Shown here: positions 17,301-25,398 of the stretch, one piece after another
Numbering within the stretch: the first letter of the stretch is position 1
Layout: each line of letters starts with the position of its first letter
Assembly: GCA_041398825.1 (NCBI GenBank)
Contig: JAWKTX010000006.1
Coordinates: 1 to 64,000 of the forward strand
Length of the DNA: 64,000 nucleotides
DNA from: Planctomycetaceae bacterium
GTDB lineage: Bacteria; Planctomycetota; Planctomycetia; Planctomycetales; Planctomycetaceae
Direction of reading: 5' to 3'
Notes under the pieces: model-generated
The model's database searches: none
Seen by the model: the letters and a program-made list of their open reading frames with translations, nothing else
Told to the model about the DNA's origin: nothing
Made by a program: the position numbers and the translations under genes

Positions 17301-18309
17301 AGGTGGGACCGGACCGCAAGTCATTGATATCCCTGCAGAACCAGCGGGCGCTGTGACGGGAGAAATTCGAAATCCGGACGGAACACCAGCCGATTCCGGT
17401 TTTGTCACTGTCTATCCCGCGAAAGTCTCATGGTTTTCGAAGTGGCAGAAAAACAATCGCCGTTTGAATCCTTCATCGGCTTCCGGCAACTCCAGATTCT
17501 TCCAGTCACTGCCCTTTGGCGGGACCTACGTCGTTTTCGCACGCCATCACGATAATGGTGGTCTTCTATGGTGCCTGAGTCACCCATTCACGATTGACGG
17601 GGAAAATCCGATTGAAAATCTCGAATTGCAGCTGGCACCAGCAAAGCCAGTCTCTGTTCAAATCACCGCTCCTGACGGATCGCCACTGACAACTGATTCT
17701 GTCGAGCTATCCATCAGCCTGAAGTGTGAAGGAACCGATGCAGGAAATAGCCTTTCACTGACCGCAGCAACCGACCAGAATGGTGTCGCTCGCTTTGAGC
17801 ATGGACTGCCTGATGTGAAAGACGGACCGCTGACAGTGAGGGGCTTCGTGCGAATCCGAAACACCCACGGCTTCATCGGAAAACTGGCGGCGCTCGACGA
17901 ATTGAGCCGGAAGGACGGCCATTACAGTGTGCAGCTTACGCCTGCTGTATCTGCACGAGGAATTCTGATTGACGCAGCCACCGGACGACCTGTGCCCAAC
18001 GCAGACATCCGGATCTATCCGCGGGATTTCACGAAAGCGTCATTTGCAGACAACATCCGAACAAAGACAGATGCCATCGGCGAATTCCTCTTCGACAATC
18101 TCGAACCGATTACCTACACCGGACAGGTTGAAGGTGCCGCTATCAAAGGATCAAAGATCACATTGCTTCCGGCGGGTGGTTATCGTATCCAACCTCCAGC
18201 GACGCCGAAGAACCAGCATCTTTCATTAACCGGTGGAGAGACCTCGCCCGTACGATGGGAAGTTGAACTGGTGCCTGGACGAGGCCTTTCGCCAGTACCA
18301 CCAGAATAA
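14344..18309 (+). CDS. BlaR1/MecR1-like M56 metalloprotease with large C-terminal carboxypeptidase-regulatory-like repeats
   Basis: A 1321-residue membrane protein with GGAG before a double ATG. Transmembrane helices lie near residues 14-36, 45-67 and 198-220, with another near 423-440. The M56 zinc site 'LAHELAHVRRYDA' (HExxH at about 298-302) is followed by 'EREACCDAVAA', the usual third-ligand region. Residues about 490-1321 hold five or six beta-sandwich modules of the carboxypeptidase-regulatory-like (transthyretin-like) type, recognisable by 'G..I..A.T..PV.GA' patterns such as 'VDAETKQPVKGAVC' and 'IDAATGRPVPNADIRIYP'. No penicillin-binding sensor domain is visible. It is likely the signal-sensing protease for the upstream repressor, with the repeats exposed outside as a ligand-binding region. 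Confidence 0.88.
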   Translation: MMTQFPDWLANHAQIIVEALLHSLWISAAIGLFVWFALSRLPARHCNLRYGITLAGLLLTTVGTFAAASGLHYFRAHNALRETNALRKYETDPASEAHVAVPDVHANHISHSDHAGLDRKTENTGDSGTMSAPLTSGDNTPPVHAPNVSEGSGPSTTSPFTVKQSDSPKQTVTTDSESDPDPESGRATAQQWQRASRWLLVIWIAGVLFMFSRTLNALIGMRTLRQELLSDEQSQLAQLESFAMELCKRMRLPQLVRLAMSNQTTTPAVIGFFKPVVLIPPAMLTGVPIDHWEMILAHELAHVRRYDALVNLLQMMIESALFFNPAVWWMSRQVRIEREACCDAVAARTTGRSIEFARVLLNVAAGTWNEESRDPNLKIPNTQAGQQRAFVMALSDKTDLTTLKDRVTRLADPEQRSTPRFTRTGLILALAALIGTTIAIQKGTDIAVKKVAELLTPAERVETLARLQAENTGVFVPGGSSLLQRSEQDVDRSDNPDATEDRFPDPQTDMLDVKVILRTEDGTPVPKELVIRRQYVVRLPGGSTHSTGDNLSGPTEPVEVHEITMKLPRCQFILGGSAPGFAPFTTEARDLFEQSDATTMEITLTRGFDTTVHVTNEQGESISGATITGGPIFKLRGGTTGTNNLQQTTGENGIIPLRHCGPVVYRLIVRAPGYQHNSWEVNLSSDSPTQLMLKTARPSVLRIVDAETKQPVKGAVCVQTLLTQNHAGHPSTIHSSDPRSSDRRYWLTLGESDADGQLVIDQLQDESTYSAAIVADGYGTQGITELQAGQQERTIHLAKPVVVSGKITGELSQLPHNTGSGRKATKSTYLLQYENPLYSSDTNGSLMNTSVSSDGHFTIPDVVPGSLEFRLPDFSTRHRVQVTHSIDDLVVNLPPKEAVQETTQTNLPTRNVILRLTGIREDAPARGYLQVSWFGTEPEMNEPVRSILLDRNQVQLSVPIGAVLRYEPQNLVGYFVSYEGQTATITGGTGPQVIDIPAEPAGAVTGEIRNPDGTPADSGFVTVYPAKVSWFSKWQKNNRRLNPSSASGNSRFFQSLPFGGTYVVFARHHDNGGLLWCLSHPFTIDGENPIENLELQLAPAKPVSVQITAPDGSPLTTDSVELSISLKCEGTDAGNSLSLTAATDQNGVARFEHGLPDVKDGPLTVRGFVRIRNTHGFIGKLAALDELSRKDGHYSVQLTPAVSARGILIDAATGRPVPNADIRIYPRDFTKASFADNIRTKTDAIGEFLFDNLEPITYTGQVEGAAIKGSKITLLPAGGYRIQPPATPKNQHLSLTGGETSPVRWEVELVPGRGLSPVPPE

Positions 18310-18614
18310 AAGCCATCCGTTCACTCCGCTGTAAGTCATTTAGAAGACTGATCACTGTATTCGACAGAAGAACTCTGAGCGTTCTGCTCATCCAGCGTTC
18401 TGCTCATCCGCGTTCTGTTCACCCAGCGTTCTTTTCACTGTGCGACACATGCAACCATCACACCATCCGGATGGTGCGAGACAACAAAGTTGACCTTCCT
18501 GCCGCAACTTCACATGATGCAGGCAGCACATGCGATGTTGGATCACCGATCGAATCGATCATTCGCTGATTCCGTTGGTGAAGGACGAGTCCCCGGGGCT
18601 GGAAAGGCAATTCG
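18310..18614. other. Intergenic spacer with degenerate tandem repeat
   Basis: This spacer holds a four-copy degenerate tandem repeat (18378-18440, listed separately). The rest must carry the promoter of the dipeptidase-like gene. I see no gene. Confidence 0.5.
18378..18440. repeat. Degenerate 16-bp tandem repeat (four units)
   Basis: Units of AGCGTTCTGCTCATCC recur as two exact copies followed by two diverged copies (GCGTTCTGTTCACCC and AGCGTTCTTTTCACT). They lie downstream of the M56 gene. No function is apparent; it looks like slippage. Confidence 0.85.
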
Positions 18615-19976
18615 ATGCAGAGGCGTACGTTCCTGAAGGCCACAACCTGCAGTTCACTGGCGTCAGCAGCAGCAGCGACAGGCGCATCAGTGACAGGCGC
18701 ATCGGCGGCAGGTGCTCGGACAGATCAGCAAGCTGACGACTCGCTCAGTGCGTTAACTCACAACCTGAATCCTCAGATCCGGAATGCCCGTGACATCGCA
18801 CTGTCAATCCTGAAGCCGACGGCAATGGAACTGGAGCGAGGCCTGCGGATCCACAGCGAATCGGTTGTGTTCGATTCCTACGGATTTTCGCCGAGAGCAG
18901 CCATCGATGGAGACTTGTTGGCCAAACAGATGGAAGCAGGTGCCTCACAGCAGGAAATTGAAGATCTGCGTGAGGAAATGACCATGACACGGTACGTCCG
19001 TGATCTCGTCGAGCAACAGGAGTATCTGAGTGCTTGGCGGGCTTCCGGCGTCACCTGTGTCTTCCAGAATGCCGGCCAGGAGGGCCAGGATCCGATGCGA
19101 CTGGTCAAACGACTCGCTCGATTCACATTTGCCACTGACATGCTGCGAGATTCCGTTGTCAAAGCCGCCGTCCCGGACGACGTCAAGGCAGCAAAGGCGG
19201 CTGGCAGGCATGCGCTTTACCTGACCGGCAACGGCATACCGCTGACCCAGCAATGGGAGACAAAAGAAGATGAACTGGCTTACGTCCGGATATTCTTCCA
19301 GCTTGGCATTCGCATGATGCATCTCACTTATCAGCGTCGCAACATGATTGGCGATGGCTGTGGAGAAACGTCAAATGCGGGTCTGAGCGACTTCGGGCGT
19401 ACAGCAATTGCAGAAATGAATCGCATCGGTGTGATTCCGGATTGCGCCCATTCGGGATGGCAGACCAGTCTCGAAGCAGCGCAGGTCTCAACAAGCCCTG
19501 TCGTTGCCAGCCATTCGACCTGCGCGGCGCTGTTTCCACATATCCGCAGCAAGCCTGATGAAGTCATTCAAGCGATCGTCGACTCGGGCGGCTATATCGG
19601 CATCTGTTGTATTCCCCGATTTCTTCGAAGAACCGGAGATATCAACGCGTTGCTGGATCACATCGATTACGCCGTCAGGAAATTCGGAGCGGATCATGTG
19701 GCCATCGGGACGGATGTTGCGTATTCCTCTCAGAACACGGCAGCGGAAAATCGCAAAGTGCCCAGACGCGGACGAAGCCGGGATCCGTTTCGTTCACTCT
19801 GGCCGAAGGACGACTTCAGGGAAACGCCCGAAATGACCGCCAGCCTGTCATGGACAAACTGGCCGTTGTTCACGGTAGGGCTCGTTCAGCGCGGTTATTC
19901 GGATGATGACATTCGCAGGATTATCGGCGGCAACGTGATGCGAGTCATCAGTGAGTCGTTGCAACCAGAAGGATGA
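18615..19976 (+). CDS. Peptidase M19 (renal dipeptidase)-like protein, atypical metal site
   Basis: A 453-residue protein with a twin-arginine-like leader ('MQRRTFLKATTCSSLAS') and a GGAAAGG ribosome site 6 bases upstream. The M19 fold is clear from 'LGIRMMHLTYQRRNMIGDGC', 'MNRIGVIPDCAHSG' (about 276), 'VASHSTCAALFPHIR' (about 300), 'DSGGYIGI' and 'HVAIGTDVAY' (about 365). The usual first metal ligands are altered: the N-terminal HxD reads 'VVFDSYGF' and the bridging-Glu segment reads 'LTGNGI'. Two histidines and the late Asp remain. It is therefore a Tat-exported dipeptidase homologue that may bind one metal or none, and its activity is uncertain. Confidence 0.85.
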   Translation: MQRRTFLKATTCSSLASAAAATGASVTGASAAGARTDQQADDSLSALTHNLNPQIRNARDIALSILKPTAMELERGLRIHSESVVFDSYGFSPRAAIDGDLLAKQMEAGASQQEIEDLREEMTMTRYVRDLVEQQEYLSAWRASGVTCVFQNAGQEGQDPMRLVKRLARFTFATDMLRDSVVKAAVPDDVKAAKAAGRHALYLTGNGIPLTQQWETKEDELAYVRIFFQLGIRMMHLTYQRRNMIGDGCGETSNAGLSDFGRTAIAEMNRIGVIPDCAHSGWQTSLEAAQVSTSPVVASHSTCAALFPHIRSKPDEVIQAIVDSGGYIGICCIPRFLRRTGDINALLDHIDYAVRKFGADHVAIGTDVAYSSQNTAAENRKVPRRGRSRDPFRSLWPKDDFRETPEMTASLSWTNWPLFTVGLVQRGYSDDDIRRIIGGNVMRVISESLQPEG

Positions 19977-20166
19977 ACAATTGCCGGTTCCATCCTTCGG
20001 TTCGATGCCAGGCTAGACGGATCCAATCATCTCAATGCAGGCACCCTGCATGGGTCTTGATTCCCAGGACTTCCGTGATCGCAACGAATCCGAACAGACT
20101 CCGTTGTGTCAGCCACGATCAATGAAACAAAAACCAAAGCTGCCCTGCAAGACTGAGTCCCGGGCT

Positions 20167-23100
20167 TTACCCTCGAGTCAGAGTCTCATCCAGATTCAGG
20201 ATGATACTGGCGATGACAGACATAGCAGCGTGTCGGCTTGCCGCAATCGATTCATCGCGAGGCGATTCACCGGCAGACAATAACTGAGCGGCTGCTTCTT
20301 CATCCTGCTCGAACCGCGCGAGCTCTTCGGCAAATGCATCTGTCAGCGTTTGAAGAGTCAACTTGCTCGGGCGGAGCCCTGTCGCCAGACGATATGCGAA
20401 AATGATCTGATCACTGACAGAATCGCCCCCCGATCGAATGGCTCGTTCTGCCAGCACCCGGGCCGCTTCCACAAACTGCGGGTCATTCAACGTCACCAGC
20501 GCCTGCAGTGGAGTATTTGTGCGTCCTCGCCGCATCGTACACTTCTCGCGCGTGGGTGCATCAAAAATTGTCAGCATCGGAGCAGGAGATGAACGCTTCC
20601 AGTACGTGTACATCGACCGTCGGTACAGCTTATCCCCCGCGTCGGCAACAAAGCGGAGATTTCCATCCAGACTGACTTCATTCCAGAGACCGGGCGGCTG
20701 ATACGGTTTGACTCCTGGTCCACCAATATCGGGGACCAGAAGACCACTGGCCGCCAACGCATTGTCACGAACGAATTCACCCTGAAGTCGGTAGCGTGTA
20801 CCGCGTGCCAGAAGCCGGTTTTCAGGATCTGCCGACATCTTTTCGGGAGAGACGGCCGCGGACTGGCGATAGGTCGAAGACATCACCAATTGCTTTAACA
20901 TACGCTTGATATTCCAGCCGGATTCCACGAAATCGACGGCCAGCCAGTCAAGCAGATCGGGGTGACTGGGCCATTCTCCCTGAGCACCGAAGTCTTCCAG
21001 AGACCGGACAATGCCTTCACCAAATAACATCGCCCAGTAACGATTGACGGCCACTCTTGCTGTCAAAGGATTCTCCGGCAATACCAACCACCGCGCCAGC
21101 CCAAGCCGATTACCCGGCGCGTCGACGGGAAGGGGTGGAAGCACAGCCGGCACACCAGGTTCAACTCTGCGATCCTTCAGCGGCGAAGCGTAATCTCCGC
21201 GATTCAGAACAAACGTTTCCCGCATAGCAGGAACGTCGTTCATGACCATGACGTTAACATAGGGCTTTCGAAGTTCCGCTACCTTCGAAGACAGCTCAGC
21301 CTGTCGGGCCGTCAATGCCTTGTAAGGCTCGTCCAGAACATTCAAATAGTGGTTGCGAAGTAATTCCCGTTCACCATCGGTCCGTTGATCGGCTGCTTTG
21401 GCCAGCAGTGGAGTGATGGGATCGTTACCAGCCAGGGCCGCCACTTCAGATTCGGCAAGAACCCGACCATAGACACGTACGTCATCAATCAGTCCGTTGT
21501 AGTTGGACCCACCGTTGCGTCGCCCCAGGTAGAACGGCCCTTCGGACTTGATGCTCCCCTTCAAGCGGTCCTGTTCGATATCCCAGTCCCAAACCTGACC
21601 GTCAACAAACAGCTTGACACCGGCAGCTTTTTTCGAACCGTCGTACGTGACAAACACGTGCTGCCAGGTATCCGGCTTGAGTTTATTTTTTGATCGGACC
21701 TTGATCGCATCGTCCGGCCATCTGTGGATGATGTGAACGTCAAATTCACCGTTCACAAGATGAATATCGTAACCGCGAAATCCATTGGCATTGTTCATGC
21801 GTGCTATGGGAGCCCCCGTGCCGGGCCCCTGCGGTTTGATCCACGCGCCATAACTGAATCCATGGCTGCCATCGAAGTCGCCGGCATCCTTCATATCAAC
21901 ATAATTCTGCGAGTTACATTCGAACGCTTTGCCAAACCGACCATCGGCCCATTTCACCGGACCATTCAGCCGCCCTTTACGTTCATTATTCGAAACGTCG
22001 GCAACGTCTCGTCCCCTGCCCTCGTCCAGTGGAATATGTGATCGGGTATCAGAGGGAATCAGTGGCTGCCCCGAAGCATTGACTGTCGCCGCGACCAGCC
22101 ACTTCTGAAAGTCTTCTTCCGCTGCCTGCGACCGCGCATCCAGCTGCGGGCTGATTGCCTCAAGCTGCACCTGAAGTTCATCCGCCTGAGCCAGTTTTTC
22201 TTTGTCGAACAAATCAACAATCGGGGCCTGATTTCCGTTGCGAGTCTGGTTGCCCGGGTCGGAAGCCTGATTAAAGAAGGCAAAGAATTTGTAATATTCA
22301 TCCTGGCTAATCGGATCGTACTTGTGGCTATGGCATTGACCACATTCCATGCTTAAACCCATCCAGACCATCGATGTCGTTTTCACTCGATCGATCGCGT
22401 ATTCCACACGATATTCTTCTTCAATCAGTCCACCTTCGTCAGTGGTTGCGTTATTGCGCAGAAATCCGGTGGCCACTTTCTGTTCCGTTGTCGCCTCTGG
22501 CAGCAGATCACCTGCCAGCTGCTCAACAGTGAACTGATCGAACGGCATGTTCCTGTTGTAAGCTTCAATGACCCAGTCTCGCCATGGCCACATATCGCGA
22601 GGGCCATCCGCATGGAAAACACTGGTATCGCCGTACCGAGCGGCATCCATCCAGACGACCGCCATCCGTTCGCCATAGTGTGGAGAGGCGAGCAAACGAT
22701 CAACCACTTTCTCGTAGGCATCGTCAGACGAGTCAGCAATGAAGGCATCAATCTGCTCAATCGTCGGAGGCAGCCCGGTCAGATCCATTGTCACCCGACG
22801 CAGCAGACGTTCTTTGTCAGCTTCGTTGTTCGGCTTCAGATTTTCCGCAGCCAGTTGCTGCATGATGAACGCATCAATGGGATTTCGAATCCAGTTCTGC
22901 CGATCAGGCTCTTCAAACATCGGAACATTCGGACGATGCGGCGCCAGAAAAGACCAGTGTCCTTCCCACGGAGCTCCCATTTCCACCCACTGCTTCAGCG
23001 TGGCCAATTCATTCACGTCAAGCTCGTGATTCGAATCCTTCGGGGGCATCACCAGCTCTTCGTCGTCTGAAATCATCCGTGCCCATGCTTCACTGTTCCG

Positions 23101-23346
23101 GATTCCTCCGGCAAAGACAGCATGAATTCCCTCTTCCTGATCAAGTCGCAGATCCGCTTCCCGGTGTGTATCATCCGGGCCATGGCATGCGACACACCTG
23201 GCCGACAGAATGGGCCGCACGTCACGATTGAAACGGATCTCTGCAGCCGTGGCGATCGATGAAAAGGCGAGCAAAACAAGAGACGGAACAACTATTCGAA
23301 AGTAGTTCACGGGAAATCCACTTTGGAAGAAGGTCTGAAGAAACAT
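20167..23346 (-). CDS. PSCyt1-DUF1549-DUF1553 haem protein with central LamG domain
   Basis: About 1059 residues from the ATG at 23346, which has GAGGG 8 bases upstream; an ATG at 23361 is in frame. A signal peptide ends near 'SIATAA'. The first haem motif is 'CVACHGPDD' (about 48). DUF1549 follows with 'YGERMAVVWMDAARYGD' and a second CxxCH, 'CGQCHSHKYDP' (about 335). A concanavalin/LamG module spans about 445-650 ('HGFSYGAWIKP', 'DTWQHVFVTYDGS', 'YNGLIDDVRVYGR'). DUF1553 is at about 745-1000 ('NPLTARVAVNRYWAMLFGEG'). No DUF1501 gene lies next to it, unlike the other two PSCyt genes of the window. Role as for the family: exported, haem-binding, biochemically uncharacterised. Confidence 0.88.
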   Translation of the reverse strand: MFLQTFFQSGFPVNYFRIVVPSLVLLAFSSIATAAEIRFNRDVRPILSARCVACHGPDDTHREADLRLDQEEGIHAVFAGGIRNSEAWARMISDDEELVMPPKDSNHELDVNELATLKQWVEMGAPWEGHWSFLAPHRPNVPMFEEPDRQNWIRNPIDAFIMQQLAAENLKPNNEADKERLLRRVTMDLTGLPPTIEQIDAFIADSSDDAYEKVVDRLLASPHYGERMAVVWMDAARYGDTSVFHADGPRDMWPWRDWVIEAYNRNMPFDQFTVEQLAGDLLPEATTEQKVATGFLRNNATTDEGGLIEEEYRVEYAIDRVKTTSMVWMGLSMECGQCHSHKYDPISQDEYYKFFAFFNQASDPGNQTRNGNQAPIVDLFDKEKLAQADELQVQLEAISPQLDARSQAAEEDFQKWLVAATVNASGQPLIPSDTRSHIPLDEGRGRDVADVSNNERKGRLNGPVKWADGRFGKAFECNSQNYVDMKDAGDFDGSHGFSYGAWIKPQGPGTGAPIARMNNANGFRGYDIHLVNGEFDVHIIHRWPDDAIKVRSKNKLKPDTWQHVFVTYDGSKKAAGVKLFVDGQVWDWDIEQDRLKGSIKSEGPFYLGRRNGGSNYNGLIDDVRVYGRVLAESEVAALAGNDPITPLLAKAADQRTDGERELLRNHYLNVLDEPYKALTARQAELSSKVAELRKPYVNVMVMNDVPAMRETFVLNRGDYASPLKDRRVEPGVPAVLPPLPVDAPGNRLGLARWLVLPENPLTARVAVNRYWAMLFGEGIVRSLEDFGAQGEWPSHPDLLDWLAVDFVESGWNIKRMLKQLVMSSTYRQSAAVSPEKMSADPENRLLARGTRYRLQGEFVRDNALAASGLLVPDIGGPGVKPYQPPGLWNEVSLDGNLRFVADAGDKLYRRSMYTYWKRSSPAPMLTIFDAPTREKCTMRRGRTNTPLQALVTLNDPQFVEAARVLAERAIRSGGDSVSDQIIFAYRLATGLRPSKLTLQTLTDAFAEELARFEQDEEAAAQLLSAGESPRDESIAASRHAAMSVIASIILNLDETLTRG

Positions 23347-23414
23347 CGGCGGGACCCTCATGGTAACGCGTTGATGACCGAACCACCATTATTCTGTGAC
23401 TTGAGTTGCAATTC

Positions 23415-23699
23415 ATGGCCGACACGCACGAAAACCCCATTGACGCCAGCGCCGACTCACAGAACCCTTACTCGGCACCGCTATCTGAAACTTCGACCGA
23501 CAACCCGAATCACCGATCCCGGCTCTTTGGTCACGTCGTGCAGAACGTGCTCACGGGCGGGATCCTCGGCACTGTCATGATGAGTGCGCAATTCGGGCGA
23601 CCATGGTTTGGTTGGGATACCGTCGGCACCGGATTCCTGATTGGTGCTGCCGTCTCTGCCGTGTTGACCATTCTCACACGTCCTCAGGCACCAGAATGA
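23415..23699 (+). CDS. Small membrane protein with NPY-type N-terminus
   Basis: 94 residues from the ATG at 23415; a TTG at 23406 is the only longer start. The N-terminal 40 residues are polar and contain 'NPYSAPL', a short motif common at the start of small planctomycete membrane proteins. Two hydrophobic helices follow (about 44-62 and 70-88), separated by a 'GRPWFGWD' loop. It is divergent from the LamG-PSCyt gene. The function is unknown; the composition and motif support a real gene although the ribosome site is weak. Confidence 0.6.
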   Translation: MADTHENPIDASADSQNPYSAPLSETSTDNPNHRSRLFGHVVQNVLTGGILGTVMMSAQFGRPWFGWDTVGTGFLIGAAVSAVLTILTRPQAPE

Positions 23700-24129
23700 A
23701 CTCACTCGCCTGCCACTTATCCCGGATTTCGGGAGGGCGGCATTGCTTCAGGGATCGATGCACCAATTTCAGCGGAGGTGACAATTGATTCGTCCATCGA
23801 AGGGAATGAAATCGAAACCGTTTGCACACGGATGGAATCCACATGGATGGAATCAGGACAGGCATCGATCGGTGGCTGCACTCGAACTGTCTCGTGAGAA
23901 GAATGCAGTTCCTTGACAAGGCTTCGCCCAGAATCAATAACAACACGCCACGATCCGCTAGCTGTCCGCTGAAAAACTGGGACAGGCACGCAGGGCGACT
24001 GGAAACCGTCGTGTTTTAAGGTCTCCTGCTCGAGCCACCCCCGTTTGTCAACAGGCTGCAAGCTGCCAGCAGCAAGCCTCGCACAATGAATACCCGGCCT
24101 CAGAATCGTATAGCGTCTGGAAAGAAACC
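23700..24129. other. Intergenic spacer carrying palindromic element B
   Basis: 430 bases without a convincing gene. It contains a short direct repeat ('GGATGGAATC' twice, about 23830-23850) and palindromic element B. The remaining part should carry the promoter of the DUF2059-like gene. Confidence 0.5.
23960..24058 (+). repeat. Dispersed palindromic element, copy B
   Basis: Shares with copy A the segments TGTCCG-TGAAAAAC, ACAGGC, CGACTGGAAACC, GGTCTCC-GCTCGAGCCA and CAACAGGCTG in the same order over about 100 bp. The outer stem is more decayed than in copies A and D. It lies about 70 bases upstream of the DUF2059-like start codon. Confidence 0.75.
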
Positions 24130-25056
24130 ATGTCCACGAGAATCTCAGAGCTTACGTTGTCGTCCTGTTTTCTTGTGGGGCTGTTGTTCGCTGGCAATGG
24201 AATCGCTCAGGACGCTGGAGACCATCCCTCAATAAAGCTTGCGCGGATACTGATTTCCGATACCGCATTCAATGAATTTCTGGATCAGGTCATCACGGTC
24301 GCTCCGGACGTCCAGATTCCATTTCAGGGGGAGATCAACAGCAGGAAGAAATTGATCCGGCAGCTTCAGGCTGTTCGTCCTGACCTCACTTCAAGGATTC
24401 GCTGGGAGAAGTTACAGGACAAGCTTGCCAGGGATCTGGCATCGCGTTTTTCAGAAGACGAACTTCAGGCTTTGCTGACCTTTCATCGATCGGAGATCGG
24501 TCAAAAGTGGCTCGGACAGCAGGCCGCCCTGTCTACAGAAGTCTTCAAGAACATCACTCAGGAAATTGTACATTCCTATCTGAAAGAGATCGCACAATCG
24601 CAGGTCTCAAGAATCGAAGCGGCCATGGAAGGAGTCGGGCGGAAGGCCATAGAAAATGCTCGAAATGGAACTCCACTGCCAATGGAACAACTCTGCCGCT
24701 CGTGGTACGAAATCATCGAAGAAACCCCGGGCCTTACAGACTACAACCTGGTGGAACGCAAAACAGATGGGTCATTCAAATTCACTGGTGTGACAATCGA
24801 TGCAAACGAGAAGACCTACACGCGAATCACAAGCCGGTCTCATTGGTTCCTGGAGGGTCGTCTGTTAATCGAAACCAATGAAGCAGACCCGGAAATCGTC
24901 ACTATCTATATCATCGAGCAAATCTCTGCGACAGAACTGCAAAGTCGTTTGGTTGAAGAAGGTTCCCCGGTTGAAGATTGGATCGAAATCAAGGAAACAA
25001 CCACACCATTCAGGATCCCTTCCATACCGGATGGCTATGAGTTGATCGAAGAATGA
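24130..25056 (+). CDS. Exported protein with DUF2059-like domain
   Basis: 308 residues with GGAAAG before the ATG and a signal peptide ending near 'GNGIAQ'. Residues about 30-160 resemble DUF2059: a helical region ending 'RFSEDELQALLTFHRSEIGQKWL', close to the family's 'EL..l..FY.S..G.K' motif. The C-terminal half, about 190-308, is beta-rich and unrecognised ('YTRITSRSHWFLEGRLLIE', 'IPSIPDGYELIEE'). DUF2059 proteins are periplasmic and of unknown function. The gene stands alone, followed by a GC-rich hairpin. Confidence 0.72.
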   Translation: MSTRISELTLSSCFLVGLLFAGNGIAQDAGDHPSIKLARILISDTAFNEFLDQVITVAPDVQIPFQGEINSRKKLIRQLQAVRPDLTSRIRWEKLQDKLARDLASRFSEDELQALLTFHRSEIGQKWLGQQAALSTEVFKNITQEIVHSYLKEIAQSQVSRIEAAMEGVGRKAIENARNGTPLPMEQLCRSWYEIIEETPGLTDYNLVERKTDGSFKFTGVTIDANEKTYTRITSRSHWFLEGRLLIETNEADPEIVTIYIIEQISATELQSRLVEEGSPVEDWIEIKETTTPFRIPSIPDGYELIEE

Positions 25057-25398
25057 GCCGGTGACAGCGGCCGGCGGGAATACCGCTTTCGTCTCAGCAG
25101 GGCCGGCCGCGCATCCGACATCTGAACCTGATTCCTTCCATGAGTTTCTCCCGGACCATTTGTCTCAGGATCGATCGTCCCTGCGTGGCCTCAAATGCCT
25201 TGCCGACGGAAGCCGATCAAACCGACCGCAGGATTTCATCGGGACCCAGTAAAAGGCGGCAAGGCCGCAACTCTCGCTCAATTCGGGAGTGCACTGGCTG
25301 AAGATCATTGGTAACCTGTTGAATCGGCTTCACAGATCCGAAAAGACACGCCACAACGCTGCCTCTGAGACAGGAACGAGAGATTGAGGAGAAGTTGA
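25057..25398. other. Intergenic spacer between DUF2059-like and PSCyt genes
   Basis: About 340 bases containing the hairpin at 25067-25110 and the expected promoter of the next operon. The small open frames here have no ribosome site or recognisable product. Confidence 0.45.
25067..25110. terminator. GC-rich stem-loop after DUF2059-like gene
   Basis: GCGGCCGGC (25067-25075) and GCCGGCCGC (25102-25110) form a perfect 9-bp inverted repeat with a 26-base loop, starting 11 bases after the stop codon. No T-run follows, so intrinsic termination is not assured; it may mark the transcript end by other means. Confidence 0.35.

Noticed and set aside
14344..18309. A true beta-lactam resistance regulator
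   Set aside because: The M56 and BlaI parts fit, but no penicillin-binding sensor domain or beta-lactamase is present, so a resistance role is not supported.
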